Of a stretch of DNA of 64,000 bases, positions 24,830 to 34,847 are shown piece after piece (within the stretch, counting starts at the first letter, position 1; every line of letters begins with the position of its first letter). This DNA comes from Pleurostoma richardsiae. Taxonomy: Eukaryota > Ascomycota > Sordariomycetes > Calosphaeriales > Pleurostomataceae. The stretch spans positions 186,001 through 250,000 of the forward strand of contig JANBVO010000006.1 in the NCBI GenBank assembly GCA_030052745.1, in the 5' to 3' direction. Below the pieces are notes generated by a model that was given only the letters and a program-made list of their open reading frames with translations, was not told where the DNA came from and searched no databases. The position numbers and the translations under genes are program-made.

Positions 24830-24898
24830 ATGAGCTGCTGTCCTAGCATTTTATGCCGAGCTGGACTTTGCTCTTTGCTTTGTCATTGTGGTTTGTGA
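24830..24898 (+). CDS. possible 22-residue cysteine-rich microprotein
   Basis: The second ATG after the CT-rich tract (the first opens a three-codon frame) starts a 22-residue frame with six cysteines (MSCCPSILCRAGL, then CSLLCHCGL). It sits in a favourable AAA-ATG context. The spacing does not match the CxC pattern of Neurospora metallothionein, and a frame this short can arise by chance. It is recorded because of its position and cysteine content. Confidence 0.15.
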   Translation: MSCCPSILCRAGLCSLLCHCGL

Positions 24899-26099
24899 CC
24901 CTGTCGCGTATCTTTGTTTCATAAGGCTTCTCAATATAAGAGCATGGATCCTCCTAGAATATGTTTGCTTGCACTGTTTAAAATTTGCAAGCAGGCGGTG
25001 CCGGAGTCTCGCAGGAGCTCCGTAAGGTTTGGCTGCAACTGCGGTCTCTCAACGGCTTGCTTCTGAGTGTTGTTTGGGTCCGATGGCTTCTGCCTGCTCA
25101 GATGCCTCCGTCCCGGACGCAAGACCGAGGCCGTGCTTGTGCTCGACTGTATCGTGCCTTATTGAAGCCTTTTCCTATATTCTCGTTGTTATTTCGGCAG
25201 AGGCCGCTTTCGAGTCCTACACATGAAGATGATAATCGAAGTCTTGACTCTTCTGCCAGCATGGGACTCCGTGCAAGACTTGCCTGAGCCCGTCGCTTTC
25301 ACTTGCGTAGTATGCGAACTCCATGGAGCAGACTGCTGGTAGCTTCTTCTTTGTTTTGCATGGTCATGACCTTTTTTTTTTCTCTCTCGGTCTTTGGGTT
25401 ACTGTCGGATGCTTGTAAACCCTGTACGTCCACTTAATTCCTTGCCCTTCGGAGCTCGAAGATCTGGATATCCTGAATGTTAGTAGTTCACGCACAGGTA
25501 GGCACTATGCCGAGACCAACCTGTCGGTGACGGTGAAGTCTACTCACATCTTCAATAGCGTAGTGATTTGTTTTCCGTACACCGAGTCTTATGAGGCAAG
25601 CTCGTATTAATTGATGCTCTGTGCCTCGCTTGTTACTGGCGATTGCTGTCTGTTGGGCTTGCTCTGAGTACCGTGCTTGATATCTCGCTTACGCCCCTTA
25701 TCCGACTTGCCAGCCTTGCGTTTCTTGACCCCCTTGTTCTCGGTTCGATATACTCGGTAAGACGGCGAGCCGAGCCTGATGAAGCATCCCGCATCGCCAT
25801 TTTCTCCAGAGGTGATAGCCAAACAAAGTTGCATATCTGAAAAGTGAGGCGGGCTGCAGCAACCGACCGGGGTGGTAGGGTCTGATAGGATGCTGCCGTT
25901 CCGCGGCGCTCCTTCTCGGGGTTCGGGGCAACCTACTTATATGTACGAGGCCCTCTACATCCGCCCAAGGTCCTCCTTGTACCAATTGTATAATATACAC
26001 GCCCCGGAGCTGTGTTCTTCCCCCGCGGTTATCAATCAAGCGCCAAGTTATTCCTGAGAGTTCGTGCGCGTGCCCCGGCGCCTAATAGATTACATTGAG

Positions 26100-26705
26100 A
26101 TGGCGATGCCTCCTCCCGAAGAGGTCGCATCTTGGTTTCAAGGCTACGAACAGGCCTTTGCACTCCCAGACGCGAGACCCATCTTCAATACCAGAGACCC
26201 GAAGCTCCTCAGTGACGTCGCGCTGCGCATCAGTAACCTCTACCTCCGAGTTTACGAGCAGTACCGCACCTCATGTGCACGGCGGGGGATCCCGCCCGAC
26301 TATGCGGTGTTTGGTTTCGGCAGGTGGGATATGAGGTCCGAGAGACCCATCCGCTTCACGTCCGAATGGAGACTCGGTGGCGACGAGCCCTTGCAGTGGC
26401 CTCCCGGGGAGGGTGCGCACTTTCTGGCGACATACATCCGCAACTCTGCCGCCCATGCTGCGACAAGAGTTGAGTTCGACGCGACAATGGACTACCTGGT
26501 GGTTATAATCGAAAACACACAAGATCGGCTGAACGCCAATTTCAGCGCCAGAATAGAGGGCAAGGATTATCTCCGGATGCTCACCAGGTCGCTGAAATAT
26601 CTTGTTGATCAAGTGGCAAATGTCAAACACTCGGGGACGGAATATACGGATGTCGTCAGGTGTCTCAAGCGGTTCCTGGTTCATACCCTCCCAGAGACAG
26701 AATAA
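26100..26705 (+). CDS. orphan hypothetical protein
   Basis: Intronless, 201 residues from ATG 26100 (MAMPPPEEVASWFQGYEQAF). The composition is protein-like: a helical N-terminal region (LLSDVALRISNLYLRVYEQY), a central GFGRWDMRSE segment and a long helical C-terminal half with RMLTRSLKYLVDQVANV. I do not recognise a family. There is no signal peptide or TM segment, so it is probably cytosolic or nuclear. It stands alone, with 2.8 kb free upstream and 1.4 kb downstream, which suits a lineage-specific gene. Confidence 0.55.
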   Translation: MAMPPPEEVASWFQGYEQAFALPDARPIFNTRDPKLLSDVALRISNLYLRVYEQYRTSCARRGIPPDYAVFGFGRWDMRSERPIRFTSEWRLGGDEPLQWPPGEGAHFLATYIRNSAAHAATRVEFDATMDYLVVIIENTQDRLNANFSARIEGKDYLRMLTRSLKYLVDQVANVKHSGTEYTDVVRCLKRFLVHTLPETE

Positions 26706-28142
26706 CACCGGCTGCTATGACAGCTATCACTCTTGAGGAACAACTGAGTTTTCAGTGAGAGACGAGATAAGGGTGTCAGGATCCGCAGAGAACAAATGTT
26801 AAATATCGCATAACACCTGCCGCCCATGCTGCACTCTGCAAAACGTCGATGTAGCTAGCCTATTTCATCACAGTTTCTCATTAAAAGCGGCATACGTACT
26901 GCTTAACCGGTATCATACATTCCTGTATCCTAGACGTACCCCCTGAACGACTACGGTCTCTGCGTCGTCTCATTCAGCCCTGATCCAGGATCGACTTGGC
27001 TCCCGCACAGTGAAGCGAAAGTAAGCTATTATTACCATATGCTGCAATATTCTCGTCGGCTGTTACACTTCCACCTGATACAAGTCACGGATGGAAGCAT
27101 TCAGGTAATCTGAGGTTAATAAGCATGACAGATGTTGTGTATATTTTGCTCTCAGAATCCAAAGACAGGGCTTGTCGTGTAAATGCCATCGAAGTATGGC
27201 CCTGTCGCATCGAATGACAGAGTAGAACCATCCCAATGAAAGTCCCAGAGGGGATCGCTGAAGTCAATTTTGCCGATGGCGTCCGGTGTGCCGGAGGTAA
27301 ACTGCCTGGCCTCTGTGTCGGCAGAGTCGCTAAACGTCTGGCGTGCTCAATATCGAAGAAAGCGCATGTCAAATAGAGGATCCAGACGAGGCCGGGGGCA
27401 CTGTAGATCCAGATAAGCACATAGCAGTGAAGGAGTTTACAGACGATCGACCAGGCTTCGGCAGAAGTATCCGGGGGAGGACGACTAGGAGGAAGAAGCC
27501 CCTTGCCAGAGATCATCGCAACTTAGAGCCTCAGCAACAGCAGCGTCATAATCCTGACAGGCCTTCTGTGCCACGGGAAACTTAGAAGAGATGTGCCTTC
27601 TGCCGAGGTGATGCGAGCGACCGCTGCAGCATCCCGGACTCTATTTACCAGGCGCCGCACCATGTATCAGAAATCTTTGGTGCTAAAGACATCATGTGGA
27701 TGATGGGGATAAACCTAGAAGGGATGACAGACGGCGGCGCTCATCTATTGTCAAATGCTTTTCGGTGAAAGTCAACATTGTGGTCACTTTCGAGTGTATG
27801 GCCAAACTGCTCGGAATACCGGGCGAGGGACTGGTGAAAGGATATGGAGGGCTTCCTAGGCGGCTTTAGTCCGGCTCCTGGATTTTAAGATCATTGCCGA
27901 CGTCCTCTTGTAAGTTGACCTTCAGTCGACAGGATGGAAACTGGGCCTCTGTATTCGACTCGAAGCATAAGGGATGAGATTGAGGTCGGACATTCAAACA
28001 CAAAGCCCTGATACGTATCGCGACAAGAGGCACTTGTACTTAGGTGCTTCGAAACATTAATCATTCGTTACCATGTCTCAGCATCTGCGACATTGGCTGG
28101 GACATCTTGAAGCACCCCGAGATTCGATCATCGGGTGTACAC
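26706..28142. other. intergenic, with an uncertain minus-strand ORF
   Basis: About 1.4 kb. The only candidate is on the minus strand at 27085-27516 (143 residues from an ATG, one hydrophobic segment LLHCYVLIWIYSAPGLVWIL). A different frame over 27152-27346 has a more protein-like composition, so a spliced gene or a decayed one is possible. Nothing else is seen. Confidence 0.35.
27085..27516 (-). CDS. doubtful small ORF with one hydrophobic segment
   Basis: A 143-codon frame beginning MISGKGLLPPSRPPPDTS with a hydrophobic stretch about residues 28-52. No family is recognised. The overlapping frame ending at 27152 (IDFSDPLWDFHWDG, then YFDGIYTTSPVFGF) looks more like real protein, so if a gene exists here its exon structure is not this simple ORF. 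Confidence 0.2.
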   Translation of the reverse strand: MISGKGLLPPSRPPPDTSAEAWSIVCKLLHCYVLIWIYSAPGLVWILYLTCAFFDIEHARRLATLPTQRPGSLPPAHRTPSAKLTSAIPSGTFIGMVLLCHSMRQGHTSMAFTRQALSLDSESKIYTTSVMLINLRLPECFHP

Positions 28143-30448
28143 CTACAAATCCGTCAAGTCCAGCCCGGCAACGTGCCCCAGGAAATCTCCCTTCGCGCCC
28201 CTCAGAAGCTCATCCATATCAACTGCCCCAGTAGCGATGTACCTCTCACTAACGCCGGCATTGACCCTCTTCGAAAGCAGCTGCTTCAGCTGCGCCCTCA
28301 GCGCGCCCACCTCCGCCTTCGTCAGGCCCCTGGCCTCCTTCTCCTTGCTCTTGCGCCCGCTGCCCCGCCCCGCCCAGTTGGCCGCCTTGTCGATGTCGTC
28401 GCTGTCGTACTCGACGCCCAGCTCCTCGGCCGCCTGCCGCATCCAGCTGTCCTCCTTGCTGCCCCGCTCCTTGGCCAGCGCCGAGTCCGCAATCTGCTTG
28501 GCCAGGCTGACTCGCTCCTTGAGCCGCGACGACAGCCGCCGGTCGACGTCAATGGTCTGCACGAAGAAGTCCGCGCGCTTCTTGCCGGCCTTGGCGGCGG
28601 CGGCGGCGTGCACCTTGGCGATGAGCCGCCGCGTAGGCGTGACCTCCTCCGGGCTGCAGAGGAGGATGCTGAGGCCAGAGCTCTCGGCGCGGGCGGTGCG
28701 TCCGGAGCGGTGGACGTAGGCGTCCGCAGCACGGGGCACGTGATAGTGGATGACGACATCGATGCCTGGAATGTCGAGGCCACGGGCTGCGACATCTGTT
28801 GCGATGAGAATGGAGGCCGCATTAGGCTCAGAGGCGGTAAACCGCTCGACGGATCGGAGTCGTGCCTTCTGCGGCATCTGAGAGTGTAAAGCGTGCACGG
28901 GGAGGTTCAAGTTTTGCAACATAGGTGTTAAGCGACGGACTGCGCTGATGGAGTTGGTGAAGATTAGCGTTCGCTTGGTGGGCTGGAGAAGAAGAAGGCT
29001 GTAGAGAAAGAGATCCTGTGATATGTTAGCGGAGAAACCAGTCTTGGGGGAAGATTCAATAATACCTTCTCCATAGCACCGCACTCCACGAGGCCCTCTT
29101 TGAGCCCCTCCGCCATCTGGGATACCGGATTGACGTCAATGAACTTGGGCTTCTCTTCCCTGAAGTTCAGCCGGTTCAGGAGATATTCCATGGACTGCTC
29201 ATCGGACACCAAGTCGTATTTGCCCTTCCCAGCCAGCTTCTGCTGCAGACCCTTGTTGAAGGTGGCCGAGAATACCAAGGTCTGCCTTGGGGATAGATCC
29301 TGCTCCTCGTCGTCCTCATCCAGCTCTGCCCTGTCCAAGGCGCTCAAAATCTCTTCTGCCTCCTTGAAGTGACCTTCTGTCAGCAGCCTATCGGCCTCAT
29401 CAATGATCAGGAACTTGATTTCCTTGAATGACTCGAGCAACTGCTTGCTGGAGCTAAGAACTTCCCACAACCGACCCGGCGTTCCGATGACAATATCCGC
29501 TTTCTCTAGCTGCCGCTGTTGTTTGTGGACGGATAAGCCTCCGGTAACAGAGCAGACATAAGGCGCATTCGGAAGCGCAGCGCAGAGCTCCTTGATGTGG
29601 TTCGTGAGCTGGTGAGCAAGCTCCCGAGTCGGTGACATGATAAGAGCGAGTGGGCCGCCGTCGTCTTCCCCCTTCTCCTCATGTAATGACAGCCACTTCT
29701 GCACAATCGGTATGCCAAAGGCTAAAGTCTTTCCAGATCCAGTAGACGCTTTGCCTATCACATCATGACCAGCTAAGATCTCAGGTATGGAAGCTGATTG
29801 AATAGCGGTCGGTTTGGAGAACCTCAGGCGGGATAATGACGAGAGTATCCGCGGAGAGAGATCCAATGGCACCCAAGCGGACAGGTCCACCTCTTCATCA
29901 ACCGCATCAGGATTACTCAGAGTTGAAAATACGTTGGTTTGTAGCTCGTCGTCTTCTGTGGACTTGGTCTCATTTTCCTTCTTGGTCTTCTTTTGCTTCG
30001 CCTTCTTCGTCCTCTCGGCCTTGAGCTCTTCCGAAGGGGGCGTATCATCGCTCTTAGCTTCTATGGAGACGCTGGAACCGTTCGGGGTGTCGTCAAAGCC
30101 TTCGAATTCCTCGTTTTCGGCAGGTGAAGAGGGTACGGCAGCTAACTGCACGAAACCGTTAGTGTTGGTGACAGTCGTGACGGGGTAAGGAAGAGAACGC
30201 ACAAACTGAACCGAATTTCCCTTGCGCACGACCTCTACACCCTCGATCTCCTCAAGGCCGTAGAACCCCTCGGCATCGTCGAACATCTCCGGGACTTGGA
30301 CCGTCTTCCATGGCAGGGAATCGGCGTCCACAACCCGCTTTGGCGCCGTGCTTGCTGTTCGGGGAGCCTGGACCTTTCTCCGCTTCTGGCCACTCGGGGC
30401 ATTTCCCGAGACTTGCACCTTCCGCTTCTTTTTCCTGTGGTCCTCCAT
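28143..30448 (-). CDS. mak5: MAK5 (DDX24-type) DEAD-box RNA helicase
   Basis: Three exons, 30203-30448, 29066-30145 and 28143-29015, give 732 residues, close to the 773 of yeast Mak5, which acts in the nucleolus on 60S pre-ribosomes. The N-terminus is basic (MEDHRKKKRKVQVSG) and carries the family block LPWKTVQVPEMFDDAEGFYG. Helicase motifs follow in order: FSKPTAIQSASIP (Q motif), ASTGSGKT, PTRELAHQ, TPGRLWEVL, DEADRLL, VFSATF. After the last intron come TLIFTNSISAVRRL, ATDVAARGLDIPGIDVV and HRSGRTAR. The first intron, 30146-30202, is 57 nt with a GTGCGT donor and an ACTAAC branch and has no stop, so it can be mistaken for coding sequence. The gene is divergent from trm7. Confidence 0.95.
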
Positions 30449-30720
30449 TTTAGCATTCTGGTGTGCATTTGCTGATGTTGCAGGAGAAATGTGAGGCACT
30501 GAGGGGACCCTCTAGAAATTTTTAGAGTAGAGCTGCGATAAAGGGTTGGTGGAGTCGCTATCGCAGACATGTGCACAGACCACAGCTTAAATCAGCCCTA
30601 GTGTCCAGTCTCGGTCTTTCTGCAGTGAGAGGAAATTTTCTAGGATATAAGAGGGTACCTAAGATAGGTGTGTGAAGGAGATGCCACAGCAGCAGTCTAC
30701 GACTAAGCGTCTCCGCGGCC
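30449..30720. promoter_or_regulatory. bidirectional promoter mak5 / trm7 with RRPE-like elements
   Basis: 272 bp between the two start codons. It holds an 18-bp near-palindrome at 30510-30527 (CTCTAGAAATTTTTAGAG, one mismatched pair) and a second AAATTTT at 30633-30639. A/T cores of this kind resemble the rRNA-processing element (AAAAWTTTT) that drives ribosome-biogenesis genes in yeasts. Both flanking genes serve translation, which fits co-regulation; this is inference. Confidence 0.4.
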
Positions 30721-31982
30721 ATGGGTAAATCTTCAAAGGACAAGCGAGATGCCTACTACAGGCTGGCGAAAGAGCAGGGTTGGCGCGCCAGGAGCGCCTT
30801 CAAACTACTCCAGCTCGACGAGGGTGCGACTTTCTTTCTGTCCATGGTGTTGGTGCCAGCGCTAACATGGTTCAAGAATTCGATCTCTTTGCCGATGTGA
30901 CAAGAGTCGTCGATCTCTGTGCGGCTCCTGGGAGTTGGTCACAAGTGCTATCTCGAGTCCTCATCAAAGGGGAGAAGTTCGGGCGTTCGGCGTGGCAGGA
31001 CAAGGAAGCTCAATTCCGGCAGCAGATGCTCAAGGTCTTTGGATCCGACATCCCTAATGCTTCCGAAGACGCAGCTGCAGACTTGTTGGAGAGAGCCCCC
31101 CCAAAAGTGCAGTCGCTAGAGCCTCGCAAGGACGTGAAGATCGTCTCAATCGACCTGCAGCCCATCAGCCCGCTGCCGGGTATCGTGACCCTCCGAGCGG
31201 ACATCACTCACCCTGCGACTGTCCCTCTCCTGCTAAAGGCCCTCGACCCAGACTACGACCCAAGCTCCAGGAGCCAACAAGCCTCGCACCCGGTGGATCT
31301 GGTCCTGAGCGACGGCGCGCCCGACGTCACCGGGCTCCACGACCTGGACATCTACGTGCAGTCGCAGCTCCTCTTCGCCGCGCTGAACCTCGCTCTCTGC
31401 GTGCTCAAGCCTGGCGGCAAGTTCGTCGCCAAGATCTTTAGAGGCCGCAACGTCGACCTGCTGTACGCGCAGCTCAAAGTCTTCTTCGAGCGCGTCGTCG
31501 TCGCCAAGCCGCGCTCCTCGCGCGCCAGCAGTGTGGAGGCATTCATCGTGTGCCTCAACTTCCAGCCGCCCGCTGGGTTCATCGCCAGCCTAGAGGAGCC
31601 GCTCGGGGTTGGATACCGGCTGCCCAGGATGGTCAAGGAGAGGTCGCAGCAGCTACCCATCATAGCTGAGACGGTCATGCAGGACCCTGAGTCCGGGGCG
31701 TGGGACTGGTTGCCGAGTCAGCCATCGGTGGTTGACGAGGATGGCATTGTGGAGGTTGAGATTGAGGATCTGACGGAGGAAAGTGAGAGGGACGTCAGGT
31801 GGATTGCTCCGTTCCTGGCCTGTGGCGACCTCTCCGCCTTTGACTCGGACGCGACATATCAGTTGCCGGAGAACTACGTCTCGTTGGATCCCGTCCAGCC
31901 GCCTACAGCACCGCCATACAAGACCGCACTGGAGTTGAGGAAGGCAGCGGGAGGCGCCTACGGGAGAACCACAAAGAGGTGA
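30721..31982 (+). CDS. trm7: TRM7 tRNA 2'-O-methyltransferase (anticodon loop, FtsJ family)
   Basis: Two exons, 30721-30823 and 30877-31982, give 402 residues. The start [19 protein letters not shown] is the family's usual N-terminus. The splice restores LLQLDEEFDLF, followed by the SAM-binding strand [15 protein letters not shown]. The catalytic K-D-K-E set is visible: K28 in RSAFKLLQ, D in [13 protein letters not shown] in [11 protein letters not shown] and E in SSVEAFIVC. Trm7 methylates positions 32 and 34 of several tRNAs with partner proteins in the cytoplasm. An insertion of about 50 residues between the SAM motif and the second strand ([15 protein letters not shown]...) and a C-terminal extension are as in fungal Trm7. 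It shares its promoter with mak5. Confidence 0.95.
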
Positions 31983-32046
31983 CGACGCCTCGAATTCTAT
32001 GCCTAGGATCCAAACCGAACCAGGGTATCTATCGGGCTATTACGTT

Positions 32047-32651
32047 CTAGTGCGGGTTGCCGACGAGGCCGTTAGACGGGCCTTTCTTCTCCAGCAGCTT
32101 GATCTTGGTGCCTTCGTTCTTCTGGAAGAAGTCGTCTGCCTTCAAGCACTTCGAGTACATCCCCGCCGCTTCTTCGCCACTGGCAAGGATGAAGAAACCC
32201 CGCAGGTCCTTCCAGTCCTCCAATATCTCGTTCAGGCAGTTCATCATGAAGGACCCGAGTCCCTTCTGCTGGTATTCCTCCAGCACGTACACGTCCGTCA
32301 GGTACCCGAAAGTCACCCAGTCCGTGATGACCCTCGCACCCCCGACCTGCACCCGAGGAGCCTCCTCTGTCTCTGGTCAATCGATACAACATGGCTTTAA
32401 AATACGGAAAGGCTCTTACCTCGAGGTTGGGTGGGAGACTCTGGCTTGAGGGCATATAGCGCGATGAGCAGGCAGCTGTCCACTATCTTCTTGAGAGAGT
32501 CCTCCGAAAGGGACCTAGCCCACCACAGCATCTCGGATCCGAGCGCGGCATTGAAGGCGTCGAGCTGGAGAAGAGCAGGATCGCTGGAGCAGAGATAGGT
32601 TGTGTCCCCGACTTGTCGGTACCAGCTCCGAATGTCGCGCTCAGCGGCCAT
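32047..32651 (-). CDS. GNAT-family N-acetyltransferase (second)
   Basis: Two exons, 32420-32651 and 32047-32372, give 185 residues from ATG 32651 (MAAERDIRSWYRQVGDTTY). The splice joins TQPR to ETEEAPRVQVGGARV. The acetyl-CoA loop is VLEEYQQKGLGSFMM, preceded by the strand GYLTDVYV, and the C-terminal motif is GMYSKCLKADDFF. All parts of a small cytosolic acetyltransferase are present; the substrate is unknown. The 47-nt intron is among the shortest in the window. The 3' end lies 65 bp from the trm7 stop, in convergent orientation. It is not closely similar to the acetyltransferase at 12963. Confidence 0.87.
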
Positions 32652-33267
32652 GCTGCAGGTCCGGTTCGCTAGGTAGGTAGCTATAGGAGCCTTGCGGAAA
32701 TACCCTTCCTACGTGTTCACGGGACTGTCCTAGGCCGTTCAGTTGCTTGACTCTGGGGGGTTGGGTGGACTAAACGAACCCAGGAGGTTTATGTTTTGAC
32801 TCGAAGCTCTACGGGTCCGCACTAGGTTGACTCACCTGTGCCCGATGCCGGCTAGAGCGCCGGCCCGCACCGGACCGGAAGCATTCCCTCGCCACTGTAT
32901 TAATGAAGGGATATCTTATCATTGCGCAGATGCGCATGGTATCAATGTACGGAATTATTTATATCGCGATAGACCATTCTACACTTGAATAGAGGTAGGG
33001 GCAACGAACCAGCAACCCCAGCAGCTACCTTCATCTTCTGTCCGCGTAGACACCACTCGAGCCTTGAGCCATGAGCTACTAGTCAATTGCAGACGAAGAG
33101 CTATAAGAAAGTGGCCATCGAGGTATGCCTTTGCGGCAGAAGTTCAATCTTTCAGACCATGAAGCCAGATGTTGGGTAAGGTCGTCAATTGAGCTCCCAA
33201 CCCATCAAGGACCCCTTGGCTCGAGGCTCATCTCCATGGCTCCCAGGTAAGCGCTGCTGGTGTCGTC
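32652..33267. other. intergenic
   Basis: About 600 bp upstream of the second GNAT gene and downstream of the hydrolase. I see no coding frame or RNA gene. Confidence 0.5.
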
Positions 33268-34370
33268 TCACCAATACTTCTTCGCGAAGTTTATTCCTTC
33301 TTGGACCCAGGGGTCGTCCATCGTGCTCTCCACATCAAAGCCATGAGACCCCGGCTGGACACTATAGTGAATCGGAGTCGCAGGATGGATCCTCTTCGCT
33401 TCCTTCACGAAGTTGTCGGTCACGACTTTCGGTATCTGTCGTAGGGGGTTAGTCCTTAGCTAAGGTCGTCTTCAAGACACAAGCTCGCTGAGTTATCAGA
33501 TGAACATACAATGAAGTCACTCTCCCCCTGAGCAATCCACGTTGCAGGTGGGTTCTGGGCCGCTTCCAGACTCTTGAGCAGCAGCAGCCTCTCGTCCGAG
33601 CCTATGAGTTCTCTATGGCGGCCCTCCGCGATGATGGCCCCAAACAGTTCCCAATGGTCTGGCGGCAGCGACGACAACCTAATGGCGCCGGGCGCCAGGC
33701 CCCTCACAAATTTGTCCACGACTGATTTCTCCGGTGGGACCTGCTGCGCCGGCGGAGGGTTGTAAGCAGGATGGGAGAGGTCGATCGTGGGATACTGGGC
33801 CATCACAAGCTTGATGCCGGCTTCCGGGAAGAGAAATGCTGATTCAAGTGAAAGGTAACCGCCTTGGCCGAGCAAGACTCAGCTGTTTGTAGTCCAATAT
33901 CAGACGTGCCCAGTACGTACCTGCACTCTCCCCCGCGGCGGCAACTCTCGACAAGTCCAGACTCATGCCGGGAGATATCTCCGAGATCTTGGCGGGCAAG
34001 GTGTCGCGCACCCAGGACCAGAAGTCCTCGACGTCGTTCAGAATGTCAACTCCATTCGCCTCGGGAATTTTGCGATAGTCCGGGGTGACTACAACAGCCC
34101 CCTCAGACTCAGCGTACTGCAGCAACCTAGCGTCAACGTTGGATATGATGCCCGGAGGTCGTCGGAGCTGCCCTGGACCTACCAGCGAGGATACCAGTCC
34201 TCATACATGCGGTCGCCCACCATTAGTCCGCCTCCGTGGAAATGGACGAGCAGAGGCCGATTTCCCCCAATTGCACCTTTCGGGATGAGAACGCTCGCGA
34301 CGAAAGGAGTGTCGCCAATGGTCTTATAGACCAGGTCCGTCCTGCTGAAGAGCTCAAATTTAGAGGCCAT
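33268..34370 (-). CDS. alpha/beta hydrolase (HSL-type, Abhydrolase_3)
   Basis: Four exons, 34183-34370, 33921-34126, 33510-33862 and 33268-33435, give 304 residues. The start MASKFELFSRTDLVYKT fits the family. The oxyanion loop is LLVHFHGGGLMVGDR, the nucleophile elbow AAAGESAGGYLSLE is rebuilt exactly by splicing, the acid is likely in WIAQGESDFI, and the base is in QPGSHGFDVE. Such enzymes hydrolyse small esters, lactones or amides in the cytoplasm. It lies 3' of the Zn2Cys6 regulator at 34848 on the same strand and close to the exporter at 37573, so a role in a small metabolite or detoxification locus is plausible but unproven. Confidence 0.9.
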
Positions 34371-34847
34371 AATTGCTAGTTGCCGTTTCGCAGCGTGAAG
34401 CAAACAATTACTTCAGATGAGGATGTCGATATGAAGAAGCAATACTAAATACTCTTGTGTTTGCCAGATGCATATCGCTTGGCGAATTTCTAAGCAATAG
34501 TCTGCATAAATGACTCAATACCCGCCCGGATGGGCATATCGGCAAAAGATCTCGGTATGTAAGTATCTCGGGGGTCCCCTCCAAACGCAGACGTTTCCCC
34601 TGGGCTACGTCATTTCTGGGGGGAGGAGCCTACGGTCCGATTAGCGATGTCAATATCACCATACGATTGTGTCGCGTCGGGCGGCCCTCTCTCCGCTCTC
34701 GATAACGAAAAGCGAGTTGCGTGCTCTTCGGCTGCGCTGGTACGGTAGTTCTAAAGATCTCGAACTCGTCTTACATTGATTGATTTGTATCCGGCCTACC
34801 TTGCTGCTGGATCTCGCCGCGAGACAGGTCAGAATCAGCAAGTCGAC
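34371..34847. promoter_or_regulatory. hydrolase promoter / regulator 3' region
   Basis: 477 bp between the regulator's stop and the hydrolase ATG, both on the minus strand. An open minus-strand frame at 34656-34841 could be an alternative 3' exon of the regulator, because its stop codon overlaps a consensus GTAAGT donor. Otherwise nothing is seen. Confidence 0.35.

Larger units (their letters stand above)
23263..26099. other. 2.8-kb intergenic region with a CT-rich promoter-like tract
   Basis: Apart from the CT tract and short cysteine-rich ORF listed separately, I see nothing I can name. The frame at 23954-24283 is hydrophilic and shows no family features. ORFs near 25000-25290 start without ATG or are of biased composition. 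Confidence 0.4.
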
